NCBI GenBank assembly: GCA_049653005.1
Contig: JBASFL010000024.1
Coordinates: 1 to 39,453 of the forward strand
Length of the DNA: 39,453 nt
From: UBA2334 sp049653005
Lineage (GTDB): Bacteria > Pseudomonadota > Gammaproteobacteria > Burkholderiales > Burkholderiaceae_C
Reading direction: 5' to 3'
The first letter of the stretch is position 1; every line of letters starts with the position of its first letter. Below, piece after piece: positions 14,306 through 23,500 of this stretch. The notes beneath the pieces were generated by a model. The model made no database searches, had not been told where the DNA came from, and saw only the letters and a list, made by a program, of their open reading frames with translations. The translations under genes were made by a program, and so were the position numbers.

Positions 14306-15433
14306 TCACTTCGGGTTGGGTTTGCCCAGCTTGCGGTACACCGTGGCACGGCTGATGCCCAGCGCCTTCGCGGCCGCCGCCACGTTGCCCCGGTGGGTGT
14401 CGATGGCGCGGCGTATCAGCGAGGCCTCCACGTCTTTCAATGGCACATCGCCCCCGACACCGGCGGCGCTGGCAGGGCCGGTGTGCGCTTGCCAGCGGCT
14501 GGCCTGGCCCGGTTGTGCCACCAGCACTTGCAGCCGCAGGCCTGACCACAGGGGCAGTTCCACCGCAGCGGGCCCTGTGCGGGCGCGGTCAAACAACGGG
14601 CCGGTGGCGGTGGCAAACAGCTGGTCCAGGTGCGGGGCCGACCACCCGGGTTGCAGGGCCAGCATGTCGGCCGCCGCCGGGTTGAACCCCACCACCGTGC
14701 CGTTGCCGTCCACGGCCAGCAGCCCATCGGCTTCGCTGCCCACGCCATGGCCTGGCCATGCCAGGCGCAGCAGCAGTTCGTGTGAGCGGGCTTGCACCAG
14801 CGCGTTTTCAATGCGCCGGGCCGATTGGGTGACCAGGTGGCGCAGGGCAGGGCGCTCGGGCACCTCGATGCCGGTCAGGTCCAGCATGCCGGCGCACAGG
14901 CCATCGGGCCCAAACACGGGGGCTCCCGCACAGCTGTAAACGGCGGTGTCGTCAAAAAAATGCTCGCCCCGGTGCAACCACACGGGCTGCAACTCGGCCA
15001 GCGTGGCGCCGATGGCGGTGGTGCCCACCGCTTGCTCGGACAAATCCACCCCCAGGCGCGCCAGCGCGGTGGCCCGGCTGTCGTGCCGGTCCACCGGGCC
15101 ATTGATGTCGATCACCACGCCCTGCGCATCGGTCAGCAGGGTGAAGTAGCGGGTGTCTGCCACGGCCTGCGCCAGCGAGGCAATCACAGGCCGCGCCGCG
15201 CTCAGCAGGGGTTGGTTGCGTTCCAGCGCATGGGCCACGCCCGTGGCGTTCACCGCTTCAAAGCTCAGCTTTCGCTGGGGCATTTGCCCGCGTGTGAGGC
15301 AGCGCTGCCACGAGCGGCTGAGCCAGGGCGCCAGGTGCTGGGCAGGGGGCGCGCCGTCTTGCAGCACGGCTTGGCGGGCCAGCGCAATTTGGGCCAGCCG
15401 CTGGGGCGCAGGGGGGTGGGGCAACGGGTGCAT
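14306..15433 (-). CDS. AcoR-like transcriptional regulator lacking the AAA+ domain (GAF-PAS-Fis)
   Basis: A 375-residue protein divergent from the aldehyde oxidoreductase operon. The N-terminus PWLSRSWQRCLTRG is typical of AcoR-type regulators. A GAF domain follows (about 60-200: AVGTTAIGATLAELQPVWLHRGEHFF, CAGAPVFGPDGLCAGMLDLTG). Then come a PAS-like part (about 225-300: GLLAVDGNGTVVGFNPAAADML) and a C-terminal Fis-type HTH (VAAAAKALGISRATVYRKLGK). The whole ATPase domain with GAFTGA is missing, so it cannot drive sigma-54 open-complex formation by itself. It probably senses an aldehyde or related metabolite and controls the neighbouring operon. The linker GVGGDVPLKDVEASLIRRAI joins PAS to HTH directly, with no sign of a frameshift. 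Confidence 0.82.
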   Translation of the reverse strand: MHPLPHPPAPQRLAQIALARQAVLQDGAPPAQHLAPWLSRSWQRCLTRGQMPQRKLSFEAVNATGVAHALERNQPLLSAARPVIASLAQAVADTRYFTLLTDAQGVVIDINGPVDRHDSRATALARLGVDLSEQAVGTTAIGATLAELQPVWLHRGEHFFDDTAVYSCAGAPVFGPDGLCAGMLDLTGIEVPERPALRHLVTQSARRIENALVQARSHELLLRLAWPGHGVGSEADGLLAVDGNGTVVGFNPAAADMLALQPGWSAPHLDQLFATATGPLFDRARTGPAAVELPLWSGLRLQVLVAQPGQASRWQAHTGPASAAGVGGDVPLKDVEASLIRRAIDTHRGNVAAAAKALGISRATVYRKLGKPNPK

Positions 15434-15590
15434 GGGCGCGCATCTTGCGCGATTCCCCTGGCGCGGGTCAAGCGGCCGCCTGGTTCGGGGGTGTGGCGTG
15501 CGTGCAGTGTTTCATTTTGAGAAATTCAGCGCCCAACCCTTTTCCCACTGGGGTTTTCCCGAGGGGATGGGGTGGTGGTGCCGCCGAACA

Positions 15591-15618
15591 ATGCCTATGC
15601 AAATTAATTCATAGGCAT
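15591..15618. promoter_or_regulatory. Perfect inverted repeat upstream of the aldehyde oxidoreductase operon
   Basis: ATGCCTATG (15591-15599) and CATAGGCAT (15610-15618) are perfect inverted arms around an AT-rich 10-base centre. It lies 50 bases before the ferredoxin gene and directly abuts a possible -24 element. It is a likely operator, either for the divergent AAA+-less regulator or for a molybdate/tungstate sensor. Confidence 0.55.
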
Positions 15619-15633
15619 GGCTGTTCATACGCA
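15618..15633 (+). promoter_or_regulatory. Possible sigma-54 promoter of the aldehyde oxidoreductase operon
   Basis: TGGCTGTTCATACGCA has GG (15619-15620) and GC (15631-15632) with the right ten-base spacing and an intact TGGC, but the -12 box reads ACGC instead of TTGC. It lies 35 bases before the start codon. A different sigma-factor promoter cannot be excluded. Confidence 0.35.
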
Positions 15634-15667
15634 AATGAGCCCGCCACCACCCACAGGAGACCCCACC

Positions 15668-16147
15668 ATGCAAAAAGTCCTGCACATCAACCCCGACAAA
15701 TGCACCGGGTGTTTGCAGTGCGAAATGGCGTGTTCGTTTGAGAACTACGGCACGTTTGCCACCAGCAAGTCGCGCATCAAGGTGTTCGACTTCCACCACA
15801 CCGGCAAAAAAGTGCCCTACACCTGCACCCAGTGCGACGAGGCCTGGTGCCTGCACGCCTGCCCGGTGGAAGCCATCACGGTGGACAAAGTGACGGGCGC
15901 CAAGGTGGTGAACGAAAGCACCTGCGTGGGCTGCAAGGTTTGCACCATTGCCTGCCCGTTTGGCACGGTGAACTACGTGCAGGAAACCGGCAAGGTTCAA
16001 AAGTGCGACCTCTGCGGTGGCGACCCTGCCTGTGCCGATGCCTGCCCCACCGGCGCCATCACCTTCATCGACGCCAACTGGACCGGCATCGACAAAATGA
16101 AGCAATGGGCTGACAAATTGGGAAATCAATCGGCCTCTGCCGCTTGA
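15668..16147 (+). CDS. aorA: Aldehyde oxidoreductase electron-transfer subunit, four-cluster ferredoxin (AorA-like)
   Basis: A 159-residue iron-sulfur protein with four cysteine clusters: CTGCLQCEMAC, CTQCDEAWCLHACP, CVGCKVCTIACP and CDLCGGDPACADACP. This predicts four [4Fe-4S] centres, the plan of the DMSO-reductase-type electron-transfer subunits and of AorA in the AorABC aldehyde oxidoreductase of Aromatoleum. ATG 15668 follows an AGGAG ribosome binding site. It has no signal peptide and is thus cytoplasmic. It would pass electrons between the tungsten/molybdenum subunit and the FAD subunit encoded downstream. The following gene starts 39 bases later; the gap includes ATAGCTATTGAAA, which may be a scrap of the genome's short repeat. 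Confidence 0.88.
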   Translation: MQKVLHINPDKCTGCLQCEMACSFENYGTFATSKSRIKVFDFHHTGKKVPYTCTQCDEAWCLHACPVEAITVDKVTGAKVVNESTCVGCKVCTIACPFGTVNYVQETGKVQKCDLCGGDPACADACPTGAITFIDANWTGIDKMKQWADKLGNQSASAA

Positions 16148-16186
16148 CAGGTAAGCATTCATAGCTATTGAAACAGGAGACACCAC

Positions 16187-18034
16187 ATGTCTTGGGCTGG
16201 AAAAATTCTGCGCGTCAACCTGACCGCTGGCACCGTCACCCCCGAACCGCTGAACATGGACTGGGCGCGCGCCTACCTGGGCTCACGCGGGCTGGGCAGC
16301 AAATACCTGGTGGAAGAGGTCAACCCGAAGGTTGACCCCCTGTCTGCCGACAACAAAATCATCTGGGCCACCGGCCCGCTGACCGGCACCATGGCCAGCA
16401 CCGGTGGCCGCTACACCGTCATCACCAAAAGCCCGCTGACCGGGGCCATTGCCTGCTCCAACTCGGGCGGCTACTGGGGTGCCGAGCTGAAAATGGCCGG
16501 CTGGGACATGGTGATTTTTGAAGGCAAAAGCCCCAAACCCGTGTACCTGTTCATCAGTGACGACACGGCTGAGCTGCGCGATGCAGGGCATCTGTGGGGC
16601 CAAAGCGTCTGGAAGACGGAAGAAATTTTGAAATCCAGCCTGCAAGACCCGCTGCTGCGCGTGTCTAGCATCGGCAAATCGGGCGAAAACGGTGTGTTGT
16701 ACGCCGCTGTGGTGAACGATTTGCACCGCGCCGCCGGCCGCTCGGGCGTGGGCACGGTGATGGGCAGCAAAAACCTGAAGGCCATTGCCGTGCGCGGCAC
16801 CAAGGGCGTGGGCAATGTGCACAACCCCAAGGCCTTCATGGCGGCCATCAAAGAGAAGAAAAAAATCCTGGCCGAAAACGGTGTGACCGGCCAGGGCCTG
16901 CCCGCCTACGGCACCCAGGTGCTGATGAACGTCATCAACGAAGTGGGTGGCCTGCCCACCCGCAACCACCGCGACGTGCAGTTTGAAGGCGCCAAAGACA
17001 TTTCCGCCGAAGCCATGGTCACGCCCCGCGAAAGCGACGGCAAAAAGCACCTGGTCACCAACCAGGCCTGCTTTGGTTGCACCATTGCCTGCGGCCGCAT
17101 CAGCAAGCTGGACGAAGGCCACTTCACCGTGGCCACCAAGCCGCAATACTGGGGTGCCAACGGCGGCTTGGAATACGAAGCGGCCTGGGCGCTGGGCGCG
17201 GCCAACGGCGTGAACGACCTGGAAGCGCTGCAATACACCAACATGATTTGCAACGAAGAGGGCATTGACCCCATCAGCTTCGGCACCACCGTGGGCGCGG
17301 TGATGGAGCTGTATGAAATGGGTGTGCTGACCAAAGAGCAAATCGGCATCGAGGCCAACTTCGGCTCGGCCCGTGCGCTGGCTTTCCTGGTGGAAGAAAC
17401 CGTGAACGGCCGTGGCTTTGGCGTGGAAATTGGCCAGGGCTCCAAACGCCTGTGCGCCAAATACGGCCACCCCGATTTGTCCATGTCCAGCAAGGGCCAG
17501 GAATTCCCGGCCTACGACGGCCGTGTGATCCAGGGCATTGGCCTGGCCTATGCCACCAGCAACCGGGGCGGCTGCCACTTGCGCGGCTACACCATTGCGT
17601 CGGAAGTGCTGGGCATTCCGGTCAAGACCGAGCCCACCGAGTCCAACGGCAAGCCCGAACTGGTGAAGACCTTCCAGGACGCCACCGCCGCGTTTGACTC
17701 GGCCGGCATCTGCATCTTCACCAGCTTTGCCTGGGGCCTGGCCGACGTGGCCCCCCAGGTGGCCGCCGCCTGTGGCGACCAGTACACCACCGAAGAGCTG
17801 GAAAAAATCGGCGAGCGCATCTGGAACATGGAGCGCGATTTCAACAACAACGCCGGCTTCACCGCCGCCGATGACAGCCTGCCCAAGCGCCTGCTGACCG
17901 AAGCCGCCAAAACCGGCCCCGGCAAAGGCGTGGTCAGCAAGCTGCCCGAAATGCTGCCCAAGTACTACGAAGTGCGCGGCTGGAACGCCGACGGCACCAT
18001 CAAGCCCGAAACGCGCGAGCGCCTGGGGTTGTGA
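16187..18034 (+). CDS. aorB: Aldehyde ferredoxin oxidoreductase, catalytic subunit (AorB-like, tungsten or molybdenum)
   Basis: A 615-residue enzyme that oxidises aldehydes to carboxylic acids, or reduces acids at low potential, in the cytoplasm. The AOR N-terminal domain begins WAGKILRVNLTAGTVTPEPL and contains the pterin-binding GRYTVITKSPLTGAIACSNSGGYWGAELKMAG. Cluster ligands are Cys295, Cys298, Cys302 (ACFGCTIACG) and Cys509 (AGICIF). The length matches the family. ATG 16187 follows AGGAGA. The arrangement ferredoxin-catalytic-FAD subunit-MoaD-like equals the AorABC operons of Aromatoleum and Thauera, whose enzyme carries tungsten; the metal cannot be read from sequence. The stop overlaps the start region of the next gene. 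Confidence 0.92.
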   Translation: MSWAGKILRVNLTAGTVTPEPLNMDWARAYLGSRGLGSKYLVEEVNPKVDPLSADNKIIWATGPLTGTMASTGGRYTVITKSPLTGAIACSNSGGYWGAELKMAGWDMVIFEGKSPKPVYLFISDDTAELRDAGHLWGQSVWKTEEILKSSLQDPLLRVSSIGKSGENGVLYAAVVNDLHRAAGRSGVGTVMGSKNLKAIAVRGTKGVGNVHNPKAFMAAIKEKKKILAENGVTGQGLPAYGTQVLMNVINEVGGLPTRNHRDVQFEGAKDISAEAMVTPRESDGKKHLVTNQACFGCTIACGRISKLDEGHFTVATKPQYWGANGGLEYEAAWALGAANGVNDLEALQYTNMICNEEGIDPISFGTTVGAVMELYEMGVLTKEQIGIEANFGSARALAFLVEETVNGRGFGVEIGQGSKRLCAKYGHPDLSMSSKGQEFPAYDGRVIQGIGLAYATSNRGGCHLRGYTIASEVLGIPVKTEPTESNGKPELVKTFQDATAAFDSAGICIFTSFAWGLADVAPQVAAACGDQYTTEELEKIGERIWNMERDFNNNAGFTAADDSLPKRLLTEAAKTGPGKGVVSKLPEMLPKYYEVRGWNADGTIKPETRERLGL

Positions 18035-18036
18035 GC

Positions 18037-19389
18037 ATGGCCCTGCACCACGTCATTGTGGGTGCGGGCCCGGCCGGGGTGATTGCCGCAGAAACCCTGC
18101 GCAAACACGCCCCGGCAGACCGCATAACCCTGCTGGGTGACGAGCCCGAGGCCCCGTACTCGCGCATGGCCATTCCCTACCTGCTGATGGGCAACATTGC
18201 CGAGCCCGGCACCCACCTGCGCAAAACGCCCACGCACTTTGCCGACCTGCGCATCGAGCGCGGCACGGCCAAAGTGACGGCGGTGGACACGGCGCAGCGC
18301 CAGCTCACGCTGGACAACGGCAGCACACTGGCCTATGACCGCTTGCTGATTGCCAGCGGCTCCAAGCCCGTGCAACCGCCCGTGCCCGGCATCAACGGGC
18401 CCAACGTGCACACCTGTTGGACGCTGGAAGACGCACGCCACATCATGGCCAAGGCCCAGCCCGGCACGCGGGTGTTGCAAATGGGCGCGGGCTTCATCGG
18501 CTGCATCATCATGGAAGCCTTGGCCTCCCGGGGTGTTCATTTGAGCGTGGTGGAAATGGGCGACCGCATGGTGCCCCGCATGATGGGCCCCGCTGCGGGC
18601 GGCATGATCCGCCGCTGGGTCGAGGCCAAAGGCGTGGCGGTGCACACCGGGGCGCGGGTGGAGCGCATAGAGGCAGCCCAGCCTGGGCTCATGGCCCGCT
18701 TGGGCTCGGCCATCGGGCTGGCCATTGATGCCCCGGCCGGGCCGCTGACCGTGTATTTGTCCAACGGCAAAACGCTGGAGGCCGATCTCATCATCAGCGC
18801 CACCGGCGTGAAACCCGCCATGGATTTCCTGAAAGACTCGGGCGTGCTGTGCCTGCAAGGCGTGTTGACCGATGAGCACATGCAAACCAACGTGCCCGGC
18901 GTGTACGCCGCGGGCGACTGTGCCGAGGCGTTTGACAAAGTCAGTGGCAAACCCATCGTCAGCGCCATCCAGCCCAACGCCGCCGACCAGGCACGTGTGG
19001 CCGCGCTGAACATGGTGGGCGCCCCAGGCAAACCTGGCACCGAACTGAAAGGTGTGACCCAAATCAACGTGCTTGACACCCTGGGCCTCATTTCCACCAG
19101 CTTCGGCCAGTGGGAAGGGGTGCCTGGCGGCGAACACGCCGAGCTGGTGGACGCGGCCAACCACCGCGCCCTGAGCCTGCAGTTCGACGGCGACGTGATG
19201 GTGGGCTGCAACAGCGTGGGCTGGACCGACCATGTGGGCGTGATGCGTGGCCTGGTGGAGGGCCGTGTGCCCCTGGGCGGGTGGAAAGACCGCCTCATGG
19301 CCGACCCCACCCAGCTGATGCATGCCTACCTGGCCAACGCCCAGGCGCAAGGCCAGTGGAGCGGGGCAGCCGATGCCCGCAGGCGCTGA
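18037..19389 (+). CDS. aorC: FAD/NAD(P)-binding oxidoreductase subunit of aldehyde oxidoreductase (AorC-like)
   Basis: About 450 residues of the pyridine nucleotide-disulfide oxidoreductase fold. The first dinucleotide motif is VIVGAGPAGVIAAETL at the N-terminus, the second is VLQMGAGFIGCIIMEAL near residue 150, and the FAD-closing motif is GVYAAGDCAEA near residue 290. No redox-active CxxxxC pair is seen, as in ferredoxin-reductase-like members. It would transfer electrons from the ferredoxin subunit to NAD. GTG 18031 overlapping the aorB stop (GTGA) is an alternative start; ATG 18037 is chosen because the motif then begins at residue 6. Cotranscription with aorB is essentially certain. Confidence 0.88.
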   Translation: MALHHVIVGAGPAGVIAAETLRKHAPADRITLLGDEPEAPYSRMAIPYLLMGNIAEPGTHLRKTPTHFADLRIERGTAKVTAVDTAQRQLTLDNGSTLAYDRLLIASGSKPVQPPVPGINGPNVHTCWTLEDARHIMAKAQPGTRVLQMGAGFIGCIIMEALASRGVHLSVVEMGDRMVPRMMGPAAGGMIRRWVEAKGVAVHTGARVERIEAAQPGLMARLGSAIGLAIDAPAGPLTVYLSNGKTLEADLIISATGVKPAMDFLKDSGVLCLQGVLTDEHMQTNVPGVYAAGDCAEAFDKVSGKPIVSAIQPNAADQARVAALNMVGAPGKPGTELKGVTQINVLDTLGLISTSFGQWEGVPGGEHAELVDAANHRALSLQFDGDVMVGCNSVGWTDHVGVMRGLVEGRVPLGGWKDRLMADPTQLMHAYLANAQAQGQWSGAADARRR

Positions 19390-19404
19390 AGCGGCGGTGG
19401 TTGC

Positions 19405-19659
19405 ATGGACATCACCTTCAAGCTGTTTGCCACGCTGACCGATTACCTGCCCCCCGAAGCCCGCCGGGCCAACCAGGTGACCCTGGCGCTGCCCGAGGGC
19501 ACCACGGTGTTGCAGGCGTACACCCCGTTTGGCCTGCCCGACAAAATGGTGCACTTGGTGCTGGTGAACGGGCGCTACATCGCGCCCGAACACCGTGCCA
19601 CCGAGGTGCTGCAACCCGGCGACGCGCTGGCCATCTGGCCGCCCATTGCGGGCGGCTGA
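19405..19659 (+). CDS. MoaD-like small sulfur carrier of the aldehyde oxidoreductase operon
   Basis: An 84-residue beta-grasp protein: ITFKLFATLTDYLPP at the N-terminus, a VLVNGRYI strand, the LQPGDALAIWPPIAGG ending and a C-terminal Gly-Gly, the feature that is thiocarboxylated in MoaD and ThiS. Dedicated MoaD paralogues are common in tungsten aldehyde oxidoreductase operons and probably serve assembly of the tungsten or molybdenum pterin. It starts 15 bases after aorC. Confidence 0.85.
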   Translation: MDITFKLFATLTDYLPPEARRANQVTLALPEGTTVLQAYTPFGLPDKMVHLVLVNGRYIAPEHRATEVLQPGDALAIWPPIAGG

Positions 19660-19682
19660 GCCTTTTCACGCTGAGGCCGCCC

Positions 19683-19982
19683 ATGCAGTCTTTTTACGCC
19701 GAGTCTTTTGAGCGTGACATGGGCTGCACCACGGCCGATTGGTTGGGCTGGTTGCCCCGCGCTTTGGGGAACGTGCCTTGGCAGTTGCACGGCGATGCCC
19801 TGCACGCCCAGTTGGCGGGCGGGCAACTTCACATCACCTGGCACGTCAGCGAACCCCGGCGCTTGGGGCTGGCGGTGATTCCGCGTTTGCGGGTGTGTTT
19901 TGTGTTCAGCGACGTGGCCGATGCAGATCGCCTGGCCTTCATGAAGCGCTTTGACCTGTACACCCACCGGGGCGGCGGCTGA
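19683..19982 (+). CDS. Conserved-looking 99-residue protein of unknown function at the end of the aldehyde oxidoreductase operon
   Basis: ATG 19683 is preceded by CTGAGG. The protein has no signal peptide or membrane helix. It reads as a small alpha/beta domain: ERDMGCTTADWLGWLPRAL, then WQLHGDALHAQLAGGQLHITWHV, then RLRVCFVFSDV and the C-terminus FMKRFDLYTHRGGG. I recall similar endings (FDLYT.RGGG) in uncharacterised small proteins of molybdenum/tungsten enzyme loci, but have no named function. The final three glycines recall sulfur-carrier tails. Its place 23 bases after the MoaD-like gene suggests a role in cofactor insertion or maturation. Confidence 0.65.
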   Translation: MQSFYAESFERDMGCTTADWLGWLPRALGNVPWQLHGDALHAQLAGGQLHITWHVSEPRRLGLAVIPRLRVCFVFSDVADADRLAFMKRFDLYTHRGGG

Positions 19983-20014
19983 GCCCAGTCCCGCAGGTGG
20001 GTGGGCAGCCGCCG

Positions 20015-20545
20015 TCAGTGCGCCTCTGAGGCAGATCCGTTGCCCAACACCGCCAGCAGGGTTTGTTGCAGCACTTTGGCATCGTTGCTGGCCCGGTGGC
20101 GTGACAACTGCAAGGCCAGTGACACCTGTTCACGCGTGGCGTGCCAGCGGGCCTGTGCAGGTTCGTCCAGCAAACTTCGCAGGTCTTCCAGCTTGAACGC
20201 GGGCTGGGCATCGGCCGCGTCGTACAGGCGGGCCAGCCATTGGTAGTCGTGGTACCACGCGTCGGTGTAGACGGTGTGGCCCCGCAGGCGCTCGTTCAGA
20301 GCCTGGGCCACGGTGGCGGCGGGTTTGCCGTGTTCGCGCAGTGTTTCGCGGGTGATGCCGTGCACGCCCTCGGCGCTGTGTTCCCAGTGCCGCCAATCGG
20401 GTTGCGGACAAATCAGGCTGCAATACGCGCTGCCATCGGTCAGCACCGTGCCCACTTCGATGGGGTAGCTGCCCGCCCCAAAACCCGAGGCTTCGATGTC
20501 GATGATGCAGGGGGGCATGTCATGGGGTGGGCGGGGCAATTGCAT
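20015..20545 (-). CDS. 3'-5' exonuclease of the DEDDh (RNase T/DnaQ) superfamily
   Basis: A 176-residue nuclease domain. The catalytic acids are visible: IIDIEASG (DxE, motif I), YTDAWYHDYQWLARLYD (motif II Asp), and HRASNDAKVLQQTLL (His and Asp of motif IIIh). The phrase HGITRETLREHG is also typical of the superfamily. ATG 20545 is chosen; an internal ATG at 20518 lies closer to motif I. It is a stand-alone domain, so a role in RNA trimming or DNA repair cannot be told apart. Its start is only 43 bases from the divergent oxoprolinase gene, so the two share a promoter region. It runs convergent to the aldehyde oxidoreductase operon. Confidence 0.78.
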   Translation of the reverse strand: MQLPRPPHDMPPCIIDIEASGFGAGSYPIEVGTVLTDGSAYCSLICPQPDWRHWEHSAEGVHGITRETLREHGKPAATVAQALNERLRGHTVYTDAWYHDYQWLARLYDAADAQPAFKLEDLRSLLDEPAQARWHATREQVSLALQLSRHRASNDAKVLQQTLLAVLGNGSASEAH

Positions 20546-20588
20546 GCGTGCATTCTCACGGTTTGGGGCCCACCTGAAAATAGGCTGC

Positions 20589-23500
20589 ATGACACACAAC
20601 GACACACGCTGGCAGTTCTGGATTGACCGGGGCGGCACCTTCACCGACATCGTGGCCCGCCGCCCCAAGCCCGATGGCGGGGTGGAGCTGCTCACCCACA
20701 AACTGCTCAGCGAAAACCCCGAGCAGTACCGCGACGCGGCGGTGGCCGGCATCCGCCACCTGCTGGGCTTGGCTGCGGGCCAGGCCATCAGCCCCGAACG
20801 CGTGGCCTGCGTGAAGATGGGCACCACCGTGGCCACCAATGCCCTGCTGGAGCGCAAGGGCGAGCCCACGCTGCTGGTCACCACCAAGGGCTTCAGAGAC
20901 GCGCTGCGCATTGCCTACCAAAACCGCCCGCGCCTGTTTGACCGCCGCATCGTGCTGCCCGAGTTGCTGTACGAACGTGTGATCGAAGCCGAAGAACGCA
21001 TGGGCGCGCACGGCGACGTGGTGCAAGCGCTGGACGAGGCCCACCTGCGCGAGCGCCTGTGGGCCGCGTATGACGCGGGCCTGCGCAGCGTGGCCGTGGT
21101 GTTCATGCACGGTTACCGCCACACCGCACACGAGGCACGGGCCGCCGAGCTGGCGCGCGAGATTGGCTTCACCCAGGTCAGCACCAGCCACCAGACCAGC
21201 CCCATGATGAAGTTTGTCAGCCGGGGCGACACCACGGTGGTCGATGCCTACCTGTCGCCCATCCTGCGCCGCTACGTGGACCAGGTGGCCGCCGACATGC
21301 CAGGCGTGAAGCTGTTTTTCATGCAGTCCAGCGGCGGGCTGACCGATGCACACACCTTTCAGGGCAAAGACGCCATCTTGTCCGGCCCGGCCGGAGGCAT
21401 TGTGGGCATGGCCAGGACCGCAGAGATTGCGGGCGAGCGCCAGGTGATTGGCTTTGACATGGGCGGCACCAGCACCGACGTGAGCCACTACGCGGGCGAG
21501 TTTGAGCGCGAGTTTGAAACCCAGGTGGCCGGTGTGCGCATGCGTGCGCCCATGATGAGCATCCACACCGTGGCCGCAGGTGGCGGCTCGCTGCTGGCGT
21601 TTGACGGCTCGCGTTTTCGGGTGGGCCCGCAAAGCGCGGGGGCCAACCCAGGCCCGGCCAGCTACCGGCGCGGTGGCCCGCTGGCCGTGACCGATGCCAA
21701 CGTGTTGCTGGGCAAAATTCAGCCCGCCTATTTCCCCAAGGTGTTCGGCCCCGGTGCCAACGAGGCGTTGAGTGTTGAGGCCGTGCAGACCCTGTTCGGC
21801 CCGCTGGCCAACGCGACCCAGCGTCCCGCTGAAGAAGTGGCCGAAGGCTTTGTCAACATTGCCGTGCAGCAAATGGCCAACGCCATCAAAAAAATATCGG
21901 TGGCACGCGGCTACGACGTGACGCGCTACACCCTGCAGTGCTTTGGCGGCGCAGGCGGGCAGCACGCCTGCCTGGTGGCCGACGCACTGGGCATGACCCG
22001 TGTGCTGGTGCACCCGCTGGCGGGGGTGTTGAGCGCCTACGGCATGGGTTTGGCCGACCAGAACGTCATCAAGGAACAGGCGGTGGAACGCGTGCTGGAG
22101 GCCGCCGCACTGCCTACCGTGGCGCAGGCACTGGCCACGCTGGTCGACGCTGCGGTGGCTGAACTGCAACGACAGCAACTCAGCACCGGCACCGTGGCTG
22201 TGAAACGCCGGGTGCATGTGCGTTACGAAGGCAGCGACTCGGCGCTGGTGGTGCCCTGGCCTGATACCGCCGAAGATGACGCAGCCACGCTGGCCGCTGT
22301 TGCCAAAGCGTTCGAGGCCGCGTACCAGCAGCGTTTTGCCTTCCTCATGGCAGGCAAACGCCTGGTGGTGGAAGCCGTGTCGGTCGAGGCCGTGGTCGCG
22401 GGCGACGCACCTGCCGAGCCGCGCCTGGCCCTGCACACCGAAAGGCAGGTACCCCGCCGCGACACGGTGCGCATGTACTCCGGCGGCGCCTGGCATAACA
22501 CCGCGCTGGTGGTGCGCGAAGACCTGCGCCCCGGCGACGTGGTGGCTGGCCCAGCCATCATTGCCGAGAAAAACGCCACCACCGTGGTGGAGCCCGGTTG
22601 GGCTGCAAATTTGACGTGTTTTGACCACCTGGCGCTCGTCCGCATTGAAGAACGTGCTGCGGTTTTTGCGGCTGGCACGCGGGTGGACCCGGTGCTGCTG
22701 GAGGTGTTCAACAACCTGTTCATGAACATTGCCGAGCAAATGGGGCTGCAGCTGCAGAACACCGCGCACTCGGTCAACATCAAAGAGCGGCTGGATTTTT
22801 CGTGCGCCTTGTTCGATGCGGCGGGCCACCTCATTGCCAATGCCCCACACATGCCTGTGCACCTGGGGAGCATGGGCGAGAGCATCCAAACCGTCATTAA
22901 AGACAACGCGGGCCGCATGGCCCCGGGTGATGTGTATGCGCTGAACGACCCGTACCACGGTGGCACGCACCTGCCCGACGTGACCGTGATCACGCCGGTG
23001 TTTCTGGGTCAGGCAGCGCCGTTGTTTTATGTTGGGTCACGGGGGCACCACGCCGACATCGGGGGCATCACCCCCGGTTCCATGCCGCCGTTTTCCACCA
23101 CCATCGACGAAGAGGGGGTGCAGATCCAGAACTTCAAGCTGGTGGACCGTGGCGTGTTGCGCGAGGCCGAGATGCTGGAGCTGTTGGGCACGGGCGGTGG
23201 CACCACGCAATGGCCCAGCCGCAACCCGCAGCAGAACCTGGCCGACCTGAAAGCGCAGATCGCCGCCAACGAAAAAGGCGTGCAAGAACTGGCGCGCATG
23301 GTCGAACAGTTCGGCCTGCCCGTGGTGCAGGCCTACATGCAGCACGTGCAAGACAACGCCGAAGAGGCGGTGCGCCGCGCCATCACCGGGCTTGCGCAGC
23401 GCATGAGCCAGGGCGCCTTCACGCTGAAGCTGGACAACGGCGCACACATCAGCGTGGCGGTGGCCATCGACGCGGCCAGCCGCAGCGCGGTGGTGGATTT

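Noticed and set aside
16153..16165. A fourth copy of the short interspersed repeat between aorA and aorB
   Set aside because: Only ATAGCTATTGAAA matches; the second core block (AGCGCTT) is missing, so it may be chance or a degraded scrap.
20556..22970. An 804-codon open frame opposite the oxoprolinase gene
   Set aside because: It is antisense to a complete, well-conserved enzyme and has the same low-complexity composition as the other antisense frames.
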